A DNA stretch of 64,000 nt, from NCBI RefSeq assembly GCF_900112675.1, contig NZ_FOMQ01000004.1:124001-188000 (forward strand). Direction: 5' to 3'. The notes under the pieces are model-generated. The model did no database searches and had not been told where the DNA came from. It saw only the letters and a list, made by a program, of their open reading frames with translations. Position numbers and translations under genes: made by a program. Positions 6,432 through 12,611 of the stretch are shown here, piece after piece (position 1 is the first letter of the stretch; each line of letters starts with the position of its first letter). This stretch comes from Paracidovorax konjaci (GTDB taxonomy: Bacteria > Pseudomonadota > Gammaproteobacteria > Burkholderiales > Burkholderiaceae_C).

Positions 6432-6821
6432 TCACCACACCTTCGGCTTAGCCGCACTACCGCCATTGAAGGTGGCTTCATTGGCCTGCAAGGTCAATGC
6501 CGCTAATGCCAACTGCACCGCCATGATGCGGTCGTAAAGCTCCCCGCGCTTCTTCGCGTACTGCGGGTCAGACAGTGCAATGCTGTTGTAGGCCACATTG
6601 AGCTCACCCCACTGCACGTTCAGCATGGCGATCTGGATCATGAGCGCCCCCACCAGCGGCGCCTGCATGGGCATTCCTCCAATCCCCAGGGCCAGCAATC
6701 GGTGCGCATGCACCTTGCTGCTCTGGGTGGATGTTCTGGCTGGGCGCTGGCACGCCTTCGGCCTCTTGAAGACGAAGGGCTCCTGGCGGTCCTTTCTACG
6801 TTGCTGTGTTCTTGCGGTCAT
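6432..6821 (-). CDS. Possible nested 129-residue product of the relaxase gene
   Basis: Inside the relaxase gene and in the same frame, AGGAGG lies eight bases before an ATG at 6821, a better start signal than that of the relaxase itself. The product would be a basic N-terminal tail followed by a hydrophobic helix (MQAPLVGALMIQIAMLNV) and an amphipathic C-terminus. ColE1-type systems encode small accessory proteins (MbeB, MbeD) inside the relaxase gene, though in other frames. Real expression is not shown. Confidence 0.4.
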   Translation of the reverse strand: MTARTQQRRKDRQEPFVFKRPKACQRPARTSTQSSKVHAHRLLALGIGGMPMQAPLVGALMIQIAMLNVQWGELNVAYNSIALSDPQYAKKRGELYDRIMAVQLALAALTLQANEATFNGGSAAKPKVW

Positions 6822-7883
6822 GGTCGCTTCCTCCTGGTTGTTCTTGTTCTTGTTCGTGGTGGGTGGCAAGTTCGCTCGTTCGCTCCTGCCTCCGTGGTTT
6901 CTGGTGTGGTGGGTGCTGGTGGCCTTGATCCCCCTGCGCTTCGGCCCATATCGGCGTGGCTTGGCCTGCCCCAGCGGCTGCGCATAGAGCTTTTGGAAGT
7001 GCGCTGCGCGAGCCTGCTTCAAACGGCCCAGCTTCGCTTCGTTCCTGCTGAACTGCTGCTCCGTCAATTCCCTGGCCTGCAGCCTGTTCTGGTGGTCTGC
7101 ACGTAGCTGTGCATAGTCGGCATGGGCTGCGAACATGGGCCCCTTGAGACGAATGGCCTTCTGTTCTCCGGTGGGCATGAACGACACATAGTCCTGCCCG
7201 GCGCGGGTGACGGTGCCCAGTTCCCCCAGGTGCTCGATGAGCTCCTGGCGGCTGTTTAATTGCCCTTGGGCAATGGCAGTGCCGAACAGGCTCTGCAGTT
7301 CGTCCCTGATGGCCCTGTGGCTGCTGGCCTGTTGGCAGATCTGGGCGGTCGCTTCTTTCAGCGGCAGCACCTGGGTTTCAAAGCGCGAACGCATGACCTT
7401 GAACGGGTCGGCCACGACCTGTTCATAGCCCAGCACATGGTTCATGTTCTGCACCCAGGCGTCATTGAATTCGTGCTGCACGTCGCCCGGCGGAAACGGG
7501 TTCATTTGCTTGCCGCTGGTCAGCTCCGTCGTTGCCAGCAGGTAGTTCAGTTCCAGATTGCCTTTGTCCTTATGCGCCACCCAGGCGATTGCATAGTGCT
7601 GGCCCTTCTGGAGTCCCGGCAGGAACGTGCGTTCAAAGTCACGCATGATTTCTCGCTGCTGGGCGACGGTGGGGCGTTCGCTGTCTCGGAACGACAGACA
7701 CCCGCAGACGTATTTGTGGGCACGGTGGGTTTGATTGGCGAGGGCTGCCACCAGCAGCGGATCGCCGTCCAGAACGACCGGAGGAACGCTGCGGGTCTTG
7801 CCGGCATGATCCTGGTTGCTCATGAGATAGCGGGCAGCCTGCAAGGCGTTGCCCTGGCCGTGAGGCATGCGCACGTGAATCAT
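6432..7883 (-). CDS. mobA: ColE1/MbeA-type (HEN) relaxase
   Basis: The 483-residue protein nicks oriT and pilots the strand in mobilization. Tyr19 in AARYL sits where the catalytic tyrosine of MbeA lies, and HKDKGNLELN gives H104, E111 and N113, the spacing of the HEN signature that replaces the histidine triad in ColE1-type relaxases. Residues from about 310 form a basic linker rich in Asn/Lys and a C-terminal helical region. The start overlaps the mobC stop (ATGA). A strong ribosome binding site and ATG lie in frame at 6821, so a shorter C-terminal product is possible. There is no transfer apparatus nearby, so a helper plasmid or ICE is required. Confidence 0.85.
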   Translation of the reverse strand: MIHVRMPHGQGNALQAARYLMSNQDHAGKTRSVPPVVLDGDPLLVAALANQTHRAHKYVCGCLSFRDSERPTVAQQREIMRDFERTFLPGLQKGQHYAIAWVAHKDKGNLELNYLLATTELTSGKQMNPFPPGDVQHEFNDAWVQNMNHVLGYEQVVADPFKVMRSRFETQVLPLKEATAQICQQASSHRAIRDELQSLFGTAIAQGQLNSRQELIEHLGELGTVTRAGQDYVSFMPTGEQKAIRLKGPMFAAHADYAQLRADHQNRLQARELTEQQFSRNEAKLGRLKQARAAHFQKLYAQPLGQAKPRRYGPKRRGIKATSTHHTRNHGGRSERANLPPTTNKNKNNQEEATMTARTQQRRKDRQEPFVFKRPKACQRPARTSTQSSKVHAHRLLALGIGGMPMQAPLVGALMIQIAMLNVQWGELNVAYNSIALSDPQYAKKRGELYDRIMAVQLALAALTLQANEATFNGGSAAKPKVW

Positions 7884-8290
7884 GGCTGCCCCTTCGGTGT
7901 TTCCTGCTGCTGGCTTGCAATCTGGGCCAATGCGGTTCGGACGACCTGCAACTGCTCGCCCAGCACCTGGGCGCTTTTGGGGTCATAGCGATTCAACTGG
8001 TGGGCGATCTGGTTCACGTTGGAGCCGATACGGCAAAGTGCGGCCAGCACCTGCATGCGTCCCTGCTGTTCGTCGCGGCGCTGCTGCTGGAACACGGCGA
8101 CGGGATCGACCGCACCGAAGACACGGGCACGGACGTGGCGGGCCAGCGAATTGCAGTCCGAAGCGGCCCAGGCCTGGGTCAGTGCTTCGTATTCCACCGG
8201 GGACAGGCGCATTTCAAAACGCAGGGTGCGACGGTAGCGGTGATCGTCGTTCGTGCGGCCTGGGGCCTTCTTCAGGGTGTGCTGTGGCAT
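7880..8290 (-). CDS. mobC: MobC-like relaxosome accessory protein
   Basis: A 136-residue basic protein whose region from about residue 20 to 55 resembles a ribbon-helix-helix DNA-binding domain (RYRRTLRFEMRLSPVEYEAL), then a helix with IGSNVNQIAHQLN, the pattern typical of MobC/MbeC proteins that bind oriT beside the relaxase. ATG 8290 is chosen because AAGGAG lies just before it; the frame is open to 8335, but that start falls inside an inverted repeat of the oriT region. It overlaps mobA by four bases. Confidence 0.8.
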   Translation of the reverse strand: MPQHTLKKAPGRTNDDHRYRRTLRFEMRLSPVEYEALTQAWAASDCNSLARHVRARVFGAVDPVAVFQQQRRDEQQGRMQVLAALCRIGSNVNQIAHQLNRYDPKSAQVLGEQLQVVRTALAQIASQQQETPKGQP

Positions 8291-8326
8291 GTCTTCGTCT
8301 CCTTGTTCTTCTTGTCGTTCAGGGTC

Positions 8327-8390
8327 ATAGGGCAACGCCCTATCAAGGGGATTGCGCAGCGGCCAAATTCATTTGGCCGTCATGCGCAAT
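8327..8390. other. Candidate origin of transfer (oriT)
   Basis: Upstream of mobC lie two inverted repeats: ATAGGGC-AAC-GCCCTAT (8327-8343) and a longer one at 8351-8390 with arms ATTGCGCA...TGCGCAAT and inner arms GGCCAAAT/ATTTGGCC. ColE1-type oriT sites lie directly upstream of the mob genes and contain such repeats. I could not assign the nick site. Confidence 0.5.
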
Positions 8391-8572
8391 TGGCCTTGCT
8401 TCCCCTTCTTCCAATCTACGAAACCAAAGAGGGAAGTCAACGCTGCGGGCACAAGTCGATAGCCTTGTCGCTGGCGAAGACCGGCGAAGACATGGGCTCA
8501 ATCCGATATCAGCCGGGCCTTGTGTTCGCGGTGCGATTTCCTATGCTGAAAGAAACAGGAGGAGAAACCACC

Positions 8573-8818
8573 ATGACCACAACAGCCACAAGAACCCTCG
8601 TCAAGACCAGCCACTACATGACCCCCGCGTCCCGCGAACAAGTCCAGCACCTGGCCCAGACCCATGCCCGATCTGCCGGCTGGATCGTGAGGCGCTGCCT
8701 GGAGTACGGGCTCGCCCATGCCGAAGACGTCGACTTCCATGCGGGCAGCGGCACCGCGAAGACACGCGAAGACTTCCAGAAGGCGATTGCCGATTTTTTC
8801 GGGGAGCAGCCGACCTGA
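8573..8818 (+). CDS. Small protein with possible ribbon-helix-helix fold
   Basis: An 81-residue protein divergent from the mob genes across the oriT region. The start is fixed by AGGAGG eight bases upstream of ATG 8573. The N-terminal half has a strand (TRTLVKTSHYM) followed by two helices (PASREQVQHLAQTHARSAGW), compatible with a MetJ/Arc-type DNA-binding fold; the C-terminus is an amphipathic helix. An intrinsic terminator follows. It may regulate mobilization or plasmid-like maintenance. The family was not recognised with certainty. Confidence 0.6.
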   Translation: MTTTATRTLVKTSHYMTPASREQVQHLAQTHARSAGWIVRRCLEYGLAHAEDVDFHAGSGTAKTREDFQKAIADFFGEQPT

Positions 8819-8870
8819 TCGGTGCAGGCATTCCAATAAGATTGGACGGGGTTGGATGGAATAGAAACTG

Positions 8871-8892
8871 AGCACCTGCGGGTGCTTTTTTT
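8871..8892 (+). terminator. Intrinsic terminator
   Basis: AGCACC-TGCG-GGTGCT plus seven T, downstream of the small plus-strand gene. It shares its stem with the terminators at 11198 and 12131. Confidence 0.9.
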
Positions 8893-8951
8893 GCCGCCGC
8901 CTTTTGTATTGACTATCGTCAATAGTTTTCCCTACGGGATTTTTATGCGGG

Positions 8952-8985
8952 TGTACTCTTTATTCGGAGGATGTACTCTTCATTC
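8952..8985 (+). repeat. Two direct repeats, period 20 bp
   Basis: TGTACTCTTTATTC (8952) and TGTACTCTTCATTC (8972) differ at one base. A two-turn period suggests same-face protein binding, as in iterons or operators. Confidence 0.6.
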
Positions 8986-9011
8986 ATCCTGCATGGATGA
9001 TGATCATTCCT

Positions 9012-9072
9012 CCTTTGTCCTTCGTCTGCGCTGCACTCGCTGCGCTCGTTTCACTACTACGAAGGACAAAGG
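9012..9072. repeat. 14-bp-arm inverted repeat
   Basis: CCTTTGTCCTTCGT (9012-9025) and its exact reverse complement (9059-9072) flank a 33-base spacer with two copies of CTGCGCT. The right arm runs directly into TTTTCCCTAC. Confidence 0.7.
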
Positions 9073-9502
9073 TTTTCCCTACCCGCGTTATCAAAAAAGC
9101 GCGGCGGTTGGCCTGATCCTTCGGGTGGTTTCCCCACTTCTCGGACACAGAGGTTGATCGAAGCACCTCTGGTTTGGGAATTCACCGTCTTCATACGGCC
9201 CAAGCGTGGTTTCCCTGATTGGCTCTCACTGTGGCTTTGCTTGATGTCCTTTCTGACCACTTCACCGGTTGCCCGGTGTCGCTCCAATCGCAGGGGTTTC
9301 GCCTTTTCCAGTTATCAGGGGGAGCCTGTGGCTGTCCTGACTATTTTTACCTGTGCTATTTGTTGCCTGCGATCTCGGCATGAGCATGGGGGGAACCGGG
9401 GAACTGAATCGACGCATACCCCCATGCCTGCTGTTTCTTCTTTTATGAATAACAAGTCATTTTTGAATGTCAAGAGATGAATGAAGATTTCTTCGCATGA
9501 AT

Positions 9503-9531
9503 GGAAAAGGCCAGTCGGGTGACTGGCCTTT
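9503..9531 (-). terminator. Intrinsic terminator of the metzincin/zinc-ribbon pair
   Basis: On the minus strand AAGGCCAGTC-ACCC-GACTGGCCTT runs into TTCC, 25 bases after the stop of the zinc-ribbon gene. Confidence 0.8.
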
Positions 9532-9555
9532 CAGGATGGAAGTGCTGCCTGCGGT

Positions 9556-9999
9556 TCAGCGGTTCAAAAAGGTATGGCCGCACCGATGGCAGAAGAAGCC
9601 ATGGTCGTGCAGTGCCTTCCATTGCGGGTACTGCTCTTTGTAGATCGCCGACTTCTTGCGGTAGTTCCAGACGGCATGGGCGAAGACTGCCCAGAAGGCC
9701 AGGTTCATGTACCGCCATGCGGCGTCGGGGCCACTGGCTGCGAGCCAGGGCGATGTCGCCAGTGGCAGCAGACCCAGAGCGATCACAGCCCACAGGGCCG
9801 GTTTGACGGGTTCCTTGAATCGTGCAGCCAGGGTGGTCTGGCTGGTGCCTCCCGCAGTGCCGACAAAGGCACCGCCGCCGTTGCCGACGGCCACGCCGGT
9901 GACGGTACTGCTGTTGAAGGAGGTGCCACTCGCCAGAATGACCCGGACGGCCTGAACTTGTTCGCTCGCGCATTGAGGGCAATGAAGAGCCATGGTCAT
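9556..9999 (-). CDS. Zinc-ribbon membrane protein, unknown function
   Basis: The 147-residue protein has an N-terminal CPQC (7-10) and a C-terminal CHRCGHTF (C137, C140), which together can form one split zinc ribbon. Between them lie a Gly/Thr-rich stretch and two hydrophobic segments (about 68-88 and 97-113). This suggests a small inner-membrane protein with cytoplasmic zinc-ribbon ends. ATG 9999 is preceded by ggaga directly after the lipoprotein stop, so the two genes form an operon, closed by a terminator. A longer open frame reaching into the lipoprotein gene is a shadow. Function unknown. Confidence 0.7.
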   Translation of the reverse strand: MTMALHCPQCASEQVQAVRVILASGTSFNSSTVTGVAVGNGGGAFVGTAGGTSQTTLAARFKEPVKPALWAVIALGLLPLATSPWLAASGPDAAWRYMNLAFWAVFAHAVWNYRKKSAIYKEQYPQWKALHDHGFFCHRCGHTFLNR

Positions 10000-10007
10000 G
10001 TCTCCGA

Positions 10008-10760
10008 TCAGTTGGCAGCCCGGCGCACGGCCAGATTGCTGGACACGGTGGATTGCGGATTGCCGTAGAGCGTGGCGAGCACGTCCCAGAAGGTGCTGGC
10101 GATCGCCGGGCCGTCGCCGCCGAAACCGTCGAAGTGATAGGCAAGACCCAAGGCATGGCCGAACTCGTGGGTCACGATGTCCTGCGTGACGTCGCAGTGA
10201 CCATTGCCCAGATTGACATAGACCGGCTTGGAGGCAATGCTGTTCTGGTTGTCGGGCTGGATCGGGTTGCCCAGGTTCGGGCCGGTGGAGACGTTGGCGC
10301 AGAAGCCGGCGTAGTTGGTGGAACCGGGCGGGAGATACGACGTGCCGTAGCTGACCCGGATGAAGTTGCTGCCGTCCGTGGGTGCGGTATCCACCGCCTT
10401 GAGCACCAGCAGGCCGGCCAGTTTGGCATTGATCGTTGCGACGGAGGTGCGAACCTTGGCAGCGTAGTCCTGCTCGGTGGCGTTGCCGGCCGCAGGGCTG
10501 GGGATGTAGACCTGCACCTGCTGTGCAGGAGTGCCTGACCAGCGCCAGGTGCCAGCGGAGCGATTGCCCGGCAGGAAGGCGATGTTGCTGGACTGGACGT
10601 TGGCGACGATCTGAGCTTCGGCGGTCACTCCCGTGGCCGGGGACGGGTTGGGGTTGCTGGTGTTGCCAGAGACGGCGGGGCTGTCGTTGCCACCGCCACC
10701 ACAGGCGGCAAGCAGGGCCAGGGTAGTTGCGGCGACGAGTGCCGCGAAGGTCTTGTGCAT
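10008..10760 (-). CDS. Metzincin-like zinc-metalloprotease lipoprotein
   Basis: A 250-residue protein with a lipoprotein signal (ALLAAC, lipidated Cys20) followed by a flexible Gly/Ser/Pro linker. HEFGHALGLAYH at 198-209 is the long zinc motif HExxHxxGxxH of metzincins (H198, E199, H202, H208). The last 42 residues contain no methionine, so the usual Met-turn is missing or replaced. The fold is probably an extracytoplasmic protease anchored to a membrane. It is co-transcribed with the zinc-ribbon gene as cargo of the mobile element. The substrate is unknown; a role in surface modification, competition or partner processing would be speculation. Confidence 0.75.
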   Translation of the reverse strand: MHKTFAALVAATTLALLAACGGGGNDSPAVSGNTSNPNPSPATGVTAEAQIVANVQSSNIAFLPGNRSAGTWRWSGTPAQQVQVYIPSPAAGNATEQDYAAKVRTSVATINAKLAGLLVLKAVDTAPTDGSNFIRVSYGTSYLPPGSTNYAGFCANVSTGPNLGNPIQPDNQNSIASKPVYVNLGNGHCDVTQDIVTHEFGHALGLAYHFDGFGGDGPAIASTFWDVLATLYGNPQSTVSSNLAVRRAAN

Positions 10761-10834
10761 GGGGTTCCCTCGGAGGTTGAGGCGGCACCGTGCCGCCTGC
10801 GCGAAAGATGGTAGCCCAAAAGGTAACTATATCC

Positions 10835-10851
10835 CGGGAAATTTAATCCCG
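10835..10851 (+). promoter_or_regulatory. Candidate operator upstream of the XRE gene
   Basis: An inverted repeat CGGGA-AATTTAA-TCCCG lies just before the small XRE gene, in the position of an autoregulatory operator. Promoter boxes are not clear. Confidence 0.35.
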
Positions 10852-10886
10852 TGGAGCTTTATGCCTGTCCTCTTGACCATGACAAC

Positions 10887-11162
10887 ATGGTCAAAGCAAA
10901 AGATTCGTCTAAGGAAAAGTCGCCAGAACTGGTCGCGTTCGGTGAGGCTGTGCGCTCGCAGCGCAAGGCACGGGGCTACTCACAAGAGGCCTTTGGGGAT
11001 GTGTGTGGGATTGATCGCAGCTACATGGGTGGCATAGAGCGAGGTGAGCACAACCTGGCTCTTGTGAACATCTTGAAGATCATTGCGGCCCTGGAACTTC
11101 GGCCGTCCGAGTTCTTCAAGGCACTGGATAACACTCCGAAGAACACCAGTTCAAAGTCATAG
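10887..11162 (+). CDS. Small XRE-family transcriptional regulator
   Basis: A 91-residue single-domain protein: a classical helix-turn-helix (YSQEAFGDVCGIDRSYMGGI) and the following helices (LALVNILKIIAAL), with a short polar tail. It resembles the C.-type and SinR-like small repressors. The frame is open upstream to a GTG at 10851; ATG 10887 gives the family-like length but has only a weak ribosome binding site. An intrinsic terminator follows 36 bases after the stop. It stands alone, divergent from the lipoprotein gene, and may control that gene or itself. Confidence 0.8.
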   Translation: MVKAKDSSKEKSPELVAFGEAVRSQRKARGYSQEAFGDVCGIDRSYMGGIERGEHNLALVNILKIIAALELRPSEFFKALDNTPKNTSSKS

Positions 11163-11197
11163 GTTCTTGCTCTTCTTTTTCAAAAGCACCCTCAACA

Positions 11198-11220
11198 AAG
11201 CACCTTCGGGTGCTTTTTTT
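11198..11220 (+). terminator. Intrinsic terminator
   Basis: AAGCACC-TTCG-GGTGCTT plus a T-run, closing the small XRE gene. The same 26 bases recur at 12127-12152. Confidence 0.9.
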
Positions 11221-11380
11221 ATGCCTTTCCTACGCCAGACGTCGGGTGCCTACTTACAGCTTCGTTCACATTTATTTTGCATTCAACAATAATACGAACC
11301 ATACAGCGATCACCTGATTAATTACAGCGACCTTCCAGCAACTGCCTTAATGTGGACAAGCCACTTTCAGGAGGAAAACC

Positions 11381-11389
11381 ATGAGATAG
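11381..11389 (+). other. Two-codon leader reading frame (ATG AGA TAG)
   Basis: AGGAGG lies seven bases before an ATG that reads Met-Arg-stop, 24 bases upstream of the real start at 11413. It is either chance or a mini-leader that recruits or stalls ribosomes ahead of the gene. The strong ribosome binding site is not in a position to serve ATG 11413. Confidence 0.35.
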
Positions 11390-11412
11390 AAATTAACTTA
11401 AAAGAGAAAATT

Positions 11413-11769
11413 ATGTCTAAAAAAATTATTGCGATCCGCGCCATTCCCCATGGCAATCATTCCTTGAACGACTTTCTGCAAATTGATGCCGTTCAGCAGT
11501 CCATTCAGCACCTTCGTGCTACCGATGTGGATGTGAAGGACAAAATCAAGCGCTTCTTGGCTTACTGCCAGTTCCTTGAAATCTTGATGGGCATTGAGAA
11601 AGAGAACTGCGAAACCTATTTGGATGAAGAGGATATGTGCAGCATTGCTTCGGCCGCTCAGCATATTCTGGATACGGCTTTTCCCGTCATCCTTTCTCAG
11701 TTCAGCGAAAAAGACAGCAATACGCTCTTCGCTCTTTTCGGCCCCTTGGCTGGCGAAGGCAAGCACTGA
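11413..11769 (+). CDS. Hypothetical protein, 118 residues
   Basis: Not recognised. The protein is helical, with a conserved-looking centre (IKRFLAYCQFLEILMGIE), acidic residues around 75-85 and a C-terminal segment (LSQFSEKDSNTLFALFG). No membrane segment or signal peptide. ATG 11413 is chosen over the open frame from 11350 because the upstream residues look untranslated and the leader carries a separate ribosome binding site. It is followed one base later by a second gene of the same length, and the pair ends in a terminator, so they form an operon and probably work together. Confidence 0.6.
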   Translation: MSKKIIAIRAIPHGNHSLNDFLQIDAVQQSIQHLRATDVDVKDKIKRFLAYCQFLEILMGIEKENCETYLDEEDMCSIASAAQHILDTAFPVILSQFSEKDSNTLFALFGPLAGEGKH

Positions 11770-11770
11770 A

Positions 11771-12127
11771 ATGGCGAAGTTGACCCAACCCATGGACTGC
11801 CTCGTGTATTGCCAGTTCGGAATGACGGAACAACTGTTGGACTTTGCGAAGTCCACCTCCGGGCAGAACTACTTGCGGATGTCCAAGAGGCTTCTTCCCG
11901 ACGCCGAGAGCCGTTTGAAGGCTTTCTTGGTGGACTACCAGTCGACCTTCTTGGTCAAGGCGATTGCCTTGACCATGGGGGTGGAAGCGGACTTCGACCT
12001 CGTGACGTCGCCACCTTTCATGGAAATGCACCATGAACTGTGCGACACGGTGGACGAGCATATCGGTGAGCTGATGGCCTTGCTGACCGATGACCAGCGC
12101 AGCAGGCTTCAGGCGTTGCTGGCATGA
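11771..12127 (+). CDS. Hypothetical protein, 118 residues, paired with the preceding gene
   Basis: Not recognised. Helical, soluble, with CLVYCQFGMTEQLLDFAK near the N-terminus and EADFDLVTSPPFMEMHHEL in the middle. It begins one base after the stop of the preceding gene, so translation is likely coupled. Both proteins are 118 residues and share the short motif YCQF followed by hydrophobic helices, so they may be distant relatives or two halves of a complex. An intrinsic terminator begins three bases after the stop. Confidence 0.6.
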   Translation: MAKLTQPMDCLVYCQFGMTEQLLDFAKSTSGQNYLRMSKRLLPDAESRLKAFLVDYQSTFLVKAIALTMGVEADFDLVTSPPFMEMHHELCDTVDEHIGELMALLTDDQRSRLQALLA

Positions 12128-12130
12128 ACA

Positions 12131-12156
12131 AAGCACCTTCGGGTGCTTTTTTGTTT
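12131..12156 (+). terminator. Intrinsic terminator
   Basis: AAGCACC-TTCG-GGTGCTT followed by TTTTTGTTTT, directly after the paired hypothetical genes. Confidence 0.9.
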
Positions 12157-12194
12157 TAGATTTCCAGCCGTCTCAACAAGGGGGGTTGCTGCAC

Positions 12195-12562
12195 ATGAGT
12201 CGCCAGATAGATATCAGGAAGATCACCGGTCGGTGCATTGCCAAGAAGCGCGAGCAAGCCGGTTTGACACAGGACGACATGGCCGACGCCTGGGCATGAG
12301 TGAAGAGGGGTATGGCCGCTATGAACGCGGTGTGACGGCTCTGGATCTGCCCAAGTTGGCAAGGATTGCGCTGATCTTCCAGTGCGGCGTCGATGAGTTG
12401 GTGGTCGAAGCGAGCACGGGCCTGAGTGCGCAGGCCAAGCGCATTGCCAATCTGCTCGACGGCCTGTCTACGAGCGACCGGGACGAGGTGGTTTCCATCG
12501 TGGAAAAAGTGTGCGGCATGGCCCGCAAGAAATACAAGAGCGGGTCGGCCTACAAGCCCTGA
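12195..12562 (+). pseudogene. XRE-family regulator split by a frameshift
   Basis: Two overlapping frames together give one XRE protein of about 122 residues. The first (ATG 12195, ribosome binding site AAGGGGG) supplies KKREQAGLTQDDMADA; the second supplies GMSEEGYGRYERG and the rest. The junction GACGCCTGGGCATGA lacks one base that would restore ADALGMSEEGY. The first frame stops at 12299 in an ATGA overlap, so the second half could restart at ATG 12296, but no ribosome binding site is present and the helix-turn-helix would be divided. Most likely a broken gene or a sequencing error; not a canonical slippery site. Confidence 0.75.
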
Positions 12563-12584
12563 TCCGCTCCTCACCAAGCACGCG

Positions 12585-12611
12585 AGCCAGTCCGAGACTG
12601 GCTTTTGTTTT
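12585..12611 (+). terminator. Intrinsic terminator between the XRE remnant and the integrase
   Basis: GCCAGTC-CGA-GACTGGC followed by TTTTGTTTT. It separates convergent transcription of the XRE remnant and the integrase. Confidence 0.85.

Larger units (their letters stand above)
8893..9502. other. Repeat-rich region without a supported gene
   Basis: Short open frames exist but none is convincing. The region carries an inverted repeat at 8907-8924, 20-bp-spaced direct repeats at 8952-8985, a long inverted repeat at 9012-9072, copies of GTTTTCCCTAC, a CACCGG-TTGC-CCGGTG hairpin near 9261-9280 and a GCATGGGGG/CCCCCATGC pair at 9384-9427. It may be a cis-acting replication or maintenance region, or a non-coding RNA. 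Confidence 0.5.

Noticed and set aside
8000-8572. N-terminal extension of the 81-residue plus-strand protein
   Set aside because: It would run antisense to mobC and through the oriT repeats; the AGGAGG before ATG 8573 fixes the start.
9154-9480. Possible 108-residue protein in the repeat-rich block
   Set aside because: No ribosome binding site, odd composition and no recognisable feature.
9556-10788. 410-codon open frame spanning the lipoprotein and zinc-ribbon genes
   Set aside because: Only its last 147 codons make sense, with their own ribosome binding site; the rest overlaps the lipoprotein, which has a signal peptide and protease motif.
12274-12300. Programmed frameshift in the XRE gene
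   Set aside because: The junction has no slippery heptamer or stimulatory structure that I can see; a mutation or sequencing error is simpler.
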